From contig CAKOWZ010000001.1 in the NCBI GenBank assembly GCA_934129745.1, positions 248,001-312,000 of the forward strand: a DNA stretch of 64,000 nt. The letters are read 5' to 3'. Of this stretch, positions 1-7,558 are shown piece after piece (positions within the stretch are counted from its first letter, which is position 1; every line of letters starts with the position of its first letter). This DNA is from an uncultured Clostridia bacterium. GTDB taxonomy: Bacteria; Bacillota; Clostridia; TANB77; CAG-508. Below the pieces are notes generated by a model. The model ran no database searches, was not told the origin of the DNA, and saw only the letters and a program-made list of their open reading frames with translations. A program made the position numbers and the translations under genes.

Positions 1-119
1 TCAGATTTTAAATCAAGAGCTTTAGCAAGTTCTGCATAAGTACCATTATAAAGTTTTAACAATTCTTTAAATCTTTTTTGGAAATTTTCTGTAGATATTT
101 CTGTATATAAATCTTGCAT
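1..119 (-). CDS. HTH-like regulator, N-terminal part only
   Basis: Only the first 39 or so codons are in the window; the gene runs off the left edge. The reverse strand has a GGAGG about 10 bases before the ATG at 119. The peptide begins MQDLYTEISTENFQKR and continues with a segment ending YAELAKALDLKS, which looks like the first helices of a Cro/C1-type helix-turn-helix. It is divergent from the small HTH gene at 283, and the two share a very AT-rich intergenic region. The family call is an inference from a short fragment. Confidence 0.55.
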   Translation of the reverse strand, partial: MQDLYTEISTENFQKRFKELLKLYNGTYAELAKALDLKS

Positions 120-282
120 ATTTAAATCCTCCTTTGTCTGCATTATAACAATTTGTTTCTAAAATGTAAACAAAACGGTGCAAAAAATATTAAATTTATT
201 AATAAGATAGTAAATTTATTGACTTTTAGGTTAAAATAATATAACATATTTTTAGTAAAAAAATATAGAAGGAGAGGTAAAC

Positions 283-531
283 ATGAATCCACAAATAATA
301 GGAAATAGGCTAAAAGCTTTGATGACAATTAGAGGAATTAAAAGAAGAAACTTGGCAAAAGAATTAGGTATAAGTTATAACACATTAACTAAGAAGTTAA
401 GTGGACAAAGAGAATTCACTCTTGATGAAGTTTTAAAAATTAAAGAAATATTGTCATTAGATGTTGATTTATGTGCAAATGTATTTTTTAATCCAGACTT
501 TCTAATTACACAAGATAAGAAAATAGGGTAA
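283..531 (+). CDS. Small XRE-family HTH DNA-binding protein
   Basis: An 82-residue protein made almost entirely of a Cro/C1-type helix-turn-helix. Residues about 6-62 contain IGNRLKALMTIRGIKRRNLA, then ELGISYNTLTKKLSG, the classic Q/N-LA-LGIS-T-LG pattern of the family. The start ATG has AGAAGGAGAGG just upstream. It lacks a sensor domain and is probably an autoregulated repressor or the regulator of its divergent neighbour. No terminator is obvious after it; 532-696 is AT-rich sequence in which I see no gene. Confidence 0.8.
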   Translation: MNPQIIGNRLKALMTIRGIKRRNLAKELGISYNTLTKKLSGQREFTLDEVLKIKEILSLDVDLCANVFFNPDFLITQDKKIG

Positions 532-696
532 AAACAAAAAAGTGCTTAAAGTGGTAAACTTGCAAGTTTAGACTATAAAAATATAGTAAATTTACAATAT
601 AAATACAGGTTTTAAAATATATACAAATTGTAATATAAAGCAAAAAAATGGTTATAATGTATGATGAAAAGATATTGTATTATGAAAAATATGGTA

Positions 697-725
697 TTGA
701 CAAAAACATTATTAGAGTATATAAT
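697..725 (+). promoter_or_regulatory. Promoter of the proS leader
   Basis: TTGACA at 697-702, a 17-base spacer and TATAAT at 720-725 form a full-consensus sigma-A promoter. It lies just upstream of the T-box leader, so transcripts would carry the whole leader. Confidence 0.8.
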
Positions 726-734
726 TTCATTATG

Positions 735-960
735 TTAATAAAAAACGTTGAATAGGACATAATTAAATAATCTCTTATATACAGTGAATTTGGGATAGTG
801 TGAACCAAAAATATAATGTTATTTAATTCCTACCTATGAGTGAAATAGAGAAAACTATTTCCGGCGAAAGTCGTTAAAATTTGTAAAGTTAAAGTAAGGA
901 TGGTACCGTGTGAGAAAAATCACGCCTTTAAGGTACTGTCCTTTTTTGTACTTTAAATTT
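735..960 (+). promoter_or_regulatory. T-box riboswitch leader of proS
   Basis: Contains the T-box core GGATGGTACCGTGTGAG (about 898-914), followed by a terminator made of AAGGATGGTACC pairing with GGTACTGTCCTT plus a T run (about 896-946). The same T-box segment can form the alternative antiterminator. T-box leaders sense uncharged tRNA, so proS should be induced when tRNA-Pro is uncharged. The 3' side of stem I has ATTCCTACC; CCT at 829-831 is the best candidate proline specifier codon, but I placed it by eye. Confidence 0.85.
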
Positions 961-993
961 TAATATTTAATTTAAAAGGAAAGGATGATTTTT

Positions 994-2430
994 ATGGGAA
1001 AAGAAAACTTTGTAAAAGAAATTACAAATATTGATGAAAATTTTGCACAATGGTATACAGATATTGTTTTAAAAGCAGAATTAGCAGATTATACAGATAC
1101 AAAAGGATGTATAGCAATAAAACCATATGGTTATGCGATTTGGGAAAATATTCAAAAATATGCTGATGAAAAATTTAAAGAAACAGGAGTACAAAATGTA
1201 TATTTTCCATGTCTAATCCCAGAAAGTTTATTACAAAAAGAAAAAGATCATGTTGAAGGATTTGCCCCAGAAGTTGCATGGGTAACAGAAGCAGGTGGGC
1301 AACAATTAGAAGAAAAATACTGTATTAGACCAACATCTGAAACAATTATTTCAACTATGTATTCAAAATGGTTAAATTCATGGAGAGATCTACCATTTGT
1401 ATATAATCAATGGTGTAATGTTTTAAGATGGGAAAAAGAAACAAGACCTTTTTTACGTTCAAGAGAATTTTTATGGCAAGAAGGACATACTATTCATGAA
1501 ACTGAAGAAGAGGCTAAAGCAAGAACAATACAAATGCTTGAGATATATGCTAATATTATAGAAAATTTATTAGCAATTCCTGTTTTAAAAGGACTAAAAA
1601 CAGAAAGTGAAAAATTTTCAGGAGCAGAATTTACATATACTGTTGAAAGCTTAACACATGATGGAAGGGCTTTACAATCAGGAACTTCACATTATTTTGG
1701 ACAAAGATTTTCTAAACCATTTAATATTAAATTTCAAAATAGAGAAGGAAAAGAAGAATTTGCATATCAAACATCATGGGGAATTTCAACTAGATTAATA
1801 GGAGCAATAATAATGGCTCATGGTGATAACAGAGGATTAAAATTACCACCAAAAGTTGCACCAATTCAAGCAGTAATTGTTCCAGTTGCAACACATAAAC
1901 AAGGGGTTTTAGAATCAGCTAATTCATTATTTGAAAAATTAAATAAAAATTATAGAATGAAATTAGATGATAGAGATCAATATTCACCAGGATTTAAATT
2001 TAATGATTGGGAAATGAGAGGTATTCCAGCTAGAATTGAATTAGGACCAAGAGATATTGAAAACAATAAATGTGTTGTTGTAAGAAGAGATACAAATGAA
2101 AAAATTGAAGTTTCATTAGATGAAATTGAAGAAAAACTTGGTAACATATTAGAAGATATTCAAACAAATATGTTTAATATGTGTAAAGAAGATGTTGAAA
2201 AAAGAACTACAATTGCAACAAATATGGAAGAATTTAAACATAATTTAGAGGTAAATCAAGGTTATGTTAAAGCAATGTGGTGTGAAAGTGCTGAATGTGA
2301 AGAAAAAATTCATGATGAAACAGGTGCAAAATCTAGATGTATTCCATTTGAACAAGAAAAATTATCTGATGTGTGTGTATGTTGTGGAAAACCAGCTAGT
2401 AAATTAGTTTATTGGGGAAGACAATATTAA
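994..2430 (+). CDS. proS: Prolyl-tRNA synthetase, archaeal/eukaryotic-type
   Basis: Charges tRNA-Pro with proline in the cytoplasm. At 478 residues it is the short class II form without the bacterial editing insert. The class II core shows CIRPTSETII, the motif with RWEKETRPFLRSREFLWQEGH, and LGPRDIE in the anticodon-binding domain. The C-terminal extension has a Cys-rich zinc-site region (WCESAECEEK and VCVCCGKPAS) and ends in the YWGRQY type of tail. I chose ATG 994 over ATG 985 because GGAAAGG at 977-983 is about 10 bases before 994 but touches 985. Expression is expected to be under the T-box just upstream. Confidence 0.95.
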   Translation: MGKENFVKEITNIDENFAQWYTDIVLKAELADYTDTKGCIAIKPYGYAIWENIQKYADEKFKETGVQNVYFPCLIPESLLQKEKDHVEGFAPEVAWVTEAGGQQLEEKYCIRPTSETIISTMYSKWLNSWRDLPFVYNQWCNVLRWEKETRPFLRSREFLWQEGHTIHETEEEAKARTIQMLEIYANIIENLLAIPVLKGLKTESEKFSGAEFTYTVESLTHDGRALQSGTSHYFGQRFSKPFNIKFQNREGKEEFAYQTSWGISTRLIGAIIMAHGDNRGLKLPPKVAPIQAVIVPVATHKQGVLESANSLFEKLNKNYRMKLDDRDQYSPGFKFNDWEMRGIPARIELGPRDIENNKCVVVRRDTNEKIEVSLDEIEEKLGNILEDIQTNMFNMCKEDVEKRTTIATNMEEFKHNLEVNQGYVKAMWCESAECEEKIHDETGAKSRCIPFEQEKLSDVCVCCGKPASKLVYWGRQY

Positions 2431-2519
2431 TAAAAACGAAGATACTGAATATTTGTCAAAAATATCTTTCTTTTTAACAAAATATATGTTATAATGGTAG
2501 GTATAGGAGGTAATCAATT

Positions 2520-2966
2520 ATGTGGCAAATTTGGTTAATAATAGCTATATTATTCTTTATCTTAGAAATGATGGGACCAGGATTCTTACTTTTTTGGGTA
2601 GGAGTTGGAGCCTTAATTACAATGGTTGTAAGTATATTTACTGATAGTTTAGCAATACAATTAGGAGTATTTACAATATCATCAATTATTTTACTTTTTT
2701 GTACAAGACCTTTTGCAAAAAAAATGAATAAATCAGATAACACCATTACAAATGCAAATGCAATTATTGGAAAAAAAGCTTTAGTTATAAAACAAATTAA
2801 TTCAATAAAAGGAACAGGTCAAATTAAAGTAAATGGTGAAGTTTGGTCAGCAAAATCTTCTGATGATAACATTATTGAAGAAGGTGAATATGTCACAATT
2901 CTAAACATAAATGGAGTAAAAGCAGTTGTAGAAAAAACAAAAGAAGAAACTACAATAAAAGAATGA
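2520..2966 (+). CDS. NfeD-family membrane protein
   Basis: A 148-residue protein with three closely packed N-terminal hydrophobic segments (residues about 3-65) followed by a small soluble beta-rich C-terminal domain containing IIGKKALVIKQINSIKGTG and IKVNGEVWSAKS, the OB-fold signature of NfeD proteins. It lies 50 bases upstream of a SPFH/band-7 gene. NfeD-stomatin pairs are a conserved two-gene unit in bacteria, thought to organise membrane microdomains. This is the short NfeD form without the ClpP-like protease domain. AGGAGG at about 2506-2511 supports the ATG. Confidence 0.85.
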   Translation: MWQIWLIIAILFFILEMMGPGFLLFWVGVGALITMVVSIFTDSLAIQLGVFTISSIILLFCTRPFAKKMNKSDNTITNANAIIGKKALVIKQINSIKGTGQIKVNGEVWSAKSSDDNIIEEGEYVTILNINGVKAVVEKTKEETTIKE

Positions 2967-3016
2967 TTTAAAGTAGCAAAATAAAATTTTTCTATATTTA
3001 AAAGGAGGAAAAAAAT

Positions 3017-3934
3017 ATGACAGGTACAGTAATATTTTTTATAGTTTTACTTGCATTAATTTTATTCATAGGATTTAAAACAATTAAGGTTGTTAAACAA
3101 TCAGAGGTTTATATTATTGAAAGATTAGGTAAATTCCACAAAGTGGCAGATGCTGGATTAACAATAATAATTCCATTTATTGATCATGTAAGATCAATAG
3201 TTAGTTTAAAACAACAAACAATGGATATACCACCACAAGGAGTTATCACACATGATAATGTTACAATTACAATAGATACAGTTGTATTCTATAAAATCAC
3301 AGACCCAGCAAAAGCTGTTTATGAAATTCAATCTTTGAAAAAAGGTATTGAATATTTAGCAATTACAACAATCCGTGATGTAGTTGGTAAAATGGATTTA
3401 GATGAAACATTTAGTTCACGTGATGCAATAAATGATCAATTAAGAGTAATCTTAGATGAAGCTACAGACCAATGGGGATGTAAAGTAGATAGGGTTGAAA
3501 TTAAAGATATCACTCCACCAGCTGATATACGTGATGCAATGGAAAAACAAATGAATGCTGAACGTAATAAAAGAGCTCAAATATTACAAGCTGAAGGTGA
3601 AAGACAAGCAGCTGTTACACTTGCTCAAGGTAAAAAAGAAGCTGCGATATTAGCTGCAGAAGCTGATAAAGAAGCTGCAATAAGAAGAGCAGCAGGTGAA
3701 GCAGAAGCAATTAAACAAGTAGCAGAAGCTAAAGCACAAGAAATTGCAATGGTTTATGATGCAATGATGCAATCAAATCCAGATGAAAAATTAGTTCAAT
3801 TAAAATCTTTAGAAACATTAAAAGAAGTTGCAAATGGTGAAGCTAATAAAGTATTTATTCCATTTGATGCAACATCTGCATTAAGTAGTATAGGTGCTAT
3901 TAAAGAAGTTTTGAAAGATGATAAGAAAAAATAA
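3017..3934 (+). CDS. SPFH/band-7 (stomatin-like) membrane protein
   Basis: A 305-residue stomatin/paraslipin homologue. Residues 1-25 form a membrane anchor. The SPFH domain follows (VKQSEVYIIERLGKFHKVAD, then PPQGVITHDNVTI), and a long Ala/Glu-rich coiled coil (residues about 175-240, AEGERQAAV and AAGEAEAIKQVAEAKAQ) mediates oligomerisation in this family. With the upstream NfeD it probably forms a ring-like membrane scaffold. AAAGGAGG precedes the ATG and a Rho-independent terminator follows. Confidence 0.9.
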   Translation: MTGTVIFFIVLLALILFIGFKTIKVVKQSEVYIIERLGKFHKVADAGLTIIIPFIDHVRSIVSLKQQTMDIPPQGVITHDNVTITIDTVVFYKITDPAKAVYEIQSLKKGIEYLAITTIRDVVGKMDLDETFSSRDAINDQLRVILDEATDQWGCKVDRVEIKDITPPADIRDAMEKQMNAERNKRAQILQAEGERQAAVTLAQGKKEAAILAAEADKEAAIRRAAGEAEAIKQVAEAKAQEIAMVYDAMMQSNPDEKLVQLKSLETLKEVANGEANKVFIPFDATSALSSIGAIKEVLKDDKKK

Positions 3935-3965
3935 AGTATATTTATATAACTAATATATATTTAGT

Positions 3966-4000
3966 AAAAAGCTCAGGTAATAAAAATACCTGGGTTTTTA
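3966..4000 (+). terminator. Rho-independent terminator after the SPFH gene
   Basis: CTCAGGTA pairs with TACCTGGG across a short AT loop, followed by TTTTTA. It closes the nfeD-SPFH unit. Confidence 0.8.
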
Positions 4001-4050
4001 TAATTAATAGAAAATACGGGAAAATATAACATAAAAACTATACAAAACTA

Positions 4051-4079
4051 TTGAAAATTTGGTATTATTATGATACAAT
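4051..4079 (+). promoter_or_regulatory. Promoter of the first S1-like gene
   Basis: TTGAAA at 4051-4056, a 17-base spacer and TACAAT at 4074-4079. A short hairpin (CAGTTTAGTAACTG, 4087-4100) lies in the leader just before the Shine-Dalgarno. Confidence 0.7.
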
Positions 4080-4125
4080 AAAAAAACAGTTTAGTAACTG
4101 AATTTATAAAGGAGATTATTGCGAT

Positions 4126-4977
4126 ATGAAGGAAATCCGGAGAGTAATTCCAGAAGATTATCATTTAGTTGATGAATCAATCAAAATGGAAGATGTTAAT
4201 AATGCCTTTTTCAATAAAACAACACTTACAGGAAGGGTAATTGAATATTATTCTTATGCAAAAGTTGTTGTGGTTGATTTAGGTAATGGCATTTTGGCAA
4301 AAATGCCATATGATGAAGTTTGCCTTGAAGCACTTAAAGTGAAATATGAAGACCCTATTCAGGTTAGGGAAATTTCATTAAAAAGTGCGATCAGAGTAAA
4401 AGTCATTCAAATCAAAGATTCGGGAGAAATCATAGTATCTAGAAAGCAGAACATAATTGATTACTATAATCAGTTAAAACAGGAATTTGATAAAGCAAGA
4501 AACAATGTAAATGGTAAGACATATCTGTTTTTTAATGCTCAGGTAGTAGGAGTAAGCAAAAAGAGCGTTTTCTTTGATATTGGAGAAGGTCTTGTTGCTA
4601 TATGTGATATATGTGAAATATCAAGAGTCCATATTACAGAACCTAAAAAATGGATAAAAAAAGGAGAATGGAAAAACATAAAACTCAAAAGAATTGAAAA
4701 AGGATTGGTATGGTGTAGCATCAAAGATGGATACCCTGCTGATTACTCTGCACTACCTGTAAAATCAGTTGTTTCAGTAAAATTAGGTGAACCTGTTTAC
4801 GAAAATAACAAAATAACTGGATATTTTGTAGAAATAACCCCAGCTATTGCAGGAATTGCAGATATTACAGAAGAGGTTGAACACAGGGACTACAAAAATC
4901 TAATAGGTAAATATGTTAATGCCTATATTAGAGGCTATAACCAAAAAAGAAAGAAGGTAAAATTAATTCTTAAATAA
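4126..4977 (+). CDS. S1-like RNA-binding domain protein, paralogue A
   Basis: A 283-residue protein that appears to consist of three or four OB/S1-like modules: residues about 30-105 (TGRVIEYY to IIVSRKQNII), 125-200 (FFNAQVVGVSKKSVFFDIGE) and 205-283. S1 domains bind single-stranded RNA in ribosomal protein S1 and RNase E/PNPase, so an RNA-binding role is inferred. It is paralogous to the gene at 5197 (shared MEDV near residue 20, AKMP and SRK motifs). Codon use is richer in G/C-ending codons than the neighbours, which suggests acquisition. Codon 5 is CGG (4138-4140), a codon almost absent elsewhere in the window; a +1 shift there would hit TAA three codons on. GGAG at 4111-4114 supports the ATG. 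Confidence 0.7.
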   Translation: MKEIRRVIPEDYHLVDESIKMEDVNNAFFNKTTLTGRVIEYYSYAKVVVVDLGNGILAKMPYDEVCLEALKVKYEDPIQVREISLKSAIRVKVIQIKDSGEIIVSRKQNIIDYYNQLKQEFDKARNNVNGKTYLFFNAQVVGVSKKSVFFDIGEGLVAICDICEISRVHITEPKKWIKKGEWKNIKLKRIEKGLVWCSIKDGYPADYSALPVKSVVSVKLGEPVYENNKITGYFVEITPAIAGIADITEEVEHRDYKNLIGKYVNAYIRGYNQKRKKVKLILK

Positions 4978-4983
4978 TTTCCT

Positions 4984-5033
4984 AAAAGGAACTCTTAAAA
5001 CATTTTTGTTTATATTAAGAGTTCCTTTTTTTC
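4984..5033 (+). terminator. Terminator after paralogue A
   Basis: AAGGAACTCTTAA pairs with TTAAGAGTTCCTT, followed by a run of T. Confidence 0.85.
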
Positions 5034-5115
5034 TTGGATTTTAGTATTTTACATCTAAAATAAATAAATTTAAACCCAAAAAATCAAATAAATTTAAATA
5101 AAAAAGTCAAAAATA

Positions 5116-5144
5116 TTGAATATAATAAAAACATGTGATATAAT
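5116..5144 (+). promoter_or_regulatory. Promoter of the second S1-like gene
   Basis: TTGAAT at 5116-5121, a 17-base spacer and TATAAT at 5139-5144. A small hairpin (CCAGAAAAATCTGG, about 5152-5165) sits in the leader, mirroring the layout upstream of paralogue A. Confidence 0.7.
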
Positions 5145-5196
5145 ATGTAAACCAGAAAAATCTGGAATTATTATGTATAAAAAAGGAGAATGAAAA

Positions 5197-6030
5197 ATGC
5201 GGACATTCAAACCAGAGGGAAATTATGCAATCAATCGTAACACAGTAATGGAGGATGTGGCAAAAGCTTTCAAACTAAATGAACCAATAACAGGATTGGT
5301 TCTAGGCTTTGATAAGGAAGAAAAAACTCTAGAGGTATATCTTGGAGAAAAGGTAAGGGCAAAAATGCCTTGGAAGGAATCAACTTTGTATGATTTCACA
5401 TACAAAAAAAGAAAGGAAGAAGATATTCCTGACCAGGTGTTGATGCTGTTTCACAAGAGAATAAGAGCTAAAATAACATCAATAAATAAAGATGGAACAA
5501 TCATTCTTTCAAGAAAGGCTAATATGATTGAGGCATGGGACTTTATATCATGTAATTTTGATAATTATGTGTATAATGCAAGAATCATAAATAAGACTGA
5601 AGTAGGAGTATTTTTTGATATTGCAGATGGACTAATAGCTTTCTGTCATGTCAAGGATTTCTCACCAATTGCAGTCAGACTTATGGAATGGGCAAAAATA
5701 GGCGAAGTTTATGATGTTGTTCTTGTCGAAAGATATGAAACAGAGCTAAAACAAGGTCCATATCGACTAAGATGCAGCAAAAAGAAAGCAAGCAAAACAG
5801 ACATAAAAAATATTTATCACAACATGATTGTTGATGTAAAAATTGGTGATGAAGTCAGGGATGGAAACAGTGATGGTATAAAAGGATTTTGGGCTGAAAT
5901 CACACCTAATATTGCAGGCATTGCTAATATTAATGCTAAAGCAGTATTACCAAAATATGGAGATACTGTTGAAGCAATTGTAACAAGGATATCGGGAGAG
6001 AAAAAGCATATTCATCTTGATATTATTTAA
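5197..6030 (+). CDS. S1-like RNA-binding domain protein, paralogue B
   Basis: A 277-residue paralogue of the protein at 4126, with the same order of S1/OB-like modules (TGLVLGFDKEEKTLEVYLGE; RAKITSINKDGTIILSRKAN; VYNARIINKTEVGVFFDIAD). Each copy has its own promoter, leader hairpin and terminator, so they are two monocistronic units rather than an operon. Codon 2 is CGG (5200-5202). GGAG lies 8 bases before ATG 5197 but only about 2 before the out-of-frame ATG at 5190, so 5197 is the credible start. The function is unknown; RNA binding is inferred from the fold pattern only. Confidence 0.7.
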   Translation: MRTFKPEGNYAINRNTVMEDVAKAFKLNEPITGLVLGFDKEEKTLEVYLGEKVRAKMPWKESTLYDFTYKKRKEEDIPDQVLMLFHKRIRAKITSINKDGTIILSRKANMIEAWDFISCNFDNYVYNARIINKTEVGVFFDIADGLIAFCHVKDFSPIAVRLMEWAKIGEVYDVVLVERYETELKQGPYRLRCSKKKASKTDIKNIYHNMIVDVKIGDEVRDGNSDGIKGFWAEITPNIAGIANINAKAVLPKYGDTVEAIVTRISGEKKHIHLDII

Positions 6031-6046
6031 TTCATTTGAATTTTTT

Positions 6047-6098
6047 TATGACAATAAGGCAATAAATAATTTTATTACCTTATTGTCATTTTTTTTTA
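6047..6098 (+). terminator. Terminator after paralogue B
   Basis: ATGACAATAAGG pairs with CCTTATTGTCAT across an AT-rich loop, followed by nine T residues. Confidence 0.85.
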
Positions 6099-6118
6099 GT
6101 TATTTTTGAATATATATA

Positions 6119-6147
6119 TTGATTAATCTTTTAATTTATGATATTAT
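6119..6147 (+). promoter_or_regulatory. Promoter of the pheST leader
   Basis: TTGATT at 6119-6124, a 17-base spacer and TATTAT at 6142-6147, immediately upstream of the T-box leader. Confidence 0.65.
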
Positions 6148-6164
6148 AAATACAATTAATTTTT

Positions 6165-6426
6165 AAGCTAATAAAAAAGCAAAGTAAAATAATTATCAAA
6201 TTATTACAGAGAATTAGGTATCAGCTGAGAACCTAATATAATTTATTATTTGAAATTTCACTTTTTTAGTCTTTGATGTAAATGTTGTAAAACAGAGTAG
6301 ATTAAGGCGGTTGTTACGTTAAAACTATAATAAGTTATATTTGTTATATAAAATGAATATATAAAATTAGGTGGTACCACGAGTCATTTCGTCCTATATT
6401 AATTAGGATAGAAATGACTTTTTTGT
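6165..6426 (+). promoter_or_regulatory. T-box riboswitch leader of pheST
   Basis: The T-box core is TTAGGTGGTACCACGAGT at about 6367-6384. It is followed by a terminator hairpin in which AGTCATTTCGTCCTA pairs with TAGGATAGAAATGACT and runs into TTTTTT (about 6382-6425). Stem I ends with GAAATTTCACTTT; TTC at 6257-6259 fits a phenylalanine specifier codon in the expected position. Uncharged tRNA-Phe should favour antitermination and pheST expression. Confidence 0.9.
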
Positions 6427-6453
6427 ATTGAAAAAATGATAGGAGGAAATTTT

Positions 6454-7497
6454 ATGAAAGAACAAATTGAAAATATTAAACAAAAATCAATTTTAGAAAT
6501 TACAGATGCAAAAAATTTAAAAGAACTAAATGATTTACGTGTTCAATATTTAGGAAAAAAAGGTGAACTTACATCTGTATTAAGAGGAATGGGGGCATTA
6601 TCTCCAGAAGAAAGACCTATTATTGGAAGTTTAGTAAATGAAGTTAAAGCTGAATTAGAAAATTTGATTTCTGCAAAAGAAGAAAAATTTAAAACAGAAG
6701 AATTAAATAAAAAATTAGAAAGTGAAAGAATTGATATAACTTTACCAAGCAAAAAAGTTAAAAGAGGAAGCAAACATCCTTTAAATAGAACTATTGAAGA
6801 AATTGAGGATTTATTTGTATCAATGGGATATGATGTTGTTGAAGGACCTGAACTTGAAACAGATGAATTTTGCTTTGAAAGATTAAATTTACCTCAAGGT
6901 CACCCTGCAAGAGATATGCAAGATAGTTTTTATATAACAGATTCATATTTACTAAGAACTCAAACATCAGCTGTTCAAGCAAGAGAAATGCTTAGAAAAG
7001 GTGGAAATGAATCAATTAGAATGATTTGTATAGGTAAAACATATAGAAGAGAAGATGATGCAACACATTCACATCAATTTAACCAAGTTGAAGGTTTGGT
7101 AATTGATAAAATAGAAAATAATGTTTCTTTAGCTGATTTAAAAGGAACTTTAGAAGTGTTTATGAAAAAAATGCTTGGAGAAAATACTGAATTACGTTTC
7201 AGACCAAGTTATTTCCCATTTACAGAACCTTCTTATGAAGTTGATGTTACATGTTTTAATTGTGGTGGTAAAGGTTGTCCATTATGCAAAAAAACAGGTT
7301 GGATTGAGCTTTTAGGTTCTGGAATTGTTCATCCAAATGTTCTAAAAATGAATGGATATGACCCTGAAAAATATAGTGGTTTTGCTTTTGGAACAGGTAT
7401 TGATAGATTAGCAATGTTTAAATATGGTATTACAGATATGAGATATTTGTATACAAATGATGTGAGATTTTTGGAACAATTTGATAGAAAAGATTAA
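6454..7497 (+). CDS. pheS: Phenylalanyl-tRNA synthetase alpha subunit
   Basis: Catalytic alpha subunit of the alpha2beta2 PheRS. The N-terminal coiled coil (residues 1-85, VQYLGKKGELTSVLRGMG) is followed by the class II core with HPLNRTIEEIEDLF, GPELETDEFCFE, the motif 2 region (GKTYRREDDATHSHQFNQVE) and motif 3 (FGTGIDRLAMFKYG). Start ATG 6454 is preferred over 6436 because AGGAGG at about 6441-6446 lies between them. It is 347 residues, normal for PheS, and sits directly under the T-box with pheT 61 bases downstream. Confidence 0.97.
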   Translation: MKEQIENIKQKSILEITDAKNLKELNDLRVQYLGKKGELTSVLRGMGALSPEERPIIGSLVNEVKAELENLISAKEEKFKTEELNKKLESERIDITLPSKKVKRGSKHPLNRTIEEIEDLFVSMGYDVVEGPELETDEFCFERLNLPQGHPARDMQDSFYITDSYLLRTQTSAVQAREMLRKGGNESIRMICIGKTYRREDDATHSHQFNQVEGLVIDKIENNVSLADLKGTLEVFMKKMLGENTELRFRPSYFPFTEPSYEVDVTCFNCGGKGCPLCKKTGWIELLGSGIVHPNVLKMNGYDPEKYSGFAFGTGIDRLAMFKYGITDMRYLYTNDVRFLEQFDRKD

Positions 7498-7558
7498 TTT
7501 TTGAGTTTAAAAATAAATTTTGAAAAATATTTAGGTACATAGAAAGGATTGAAAAATA

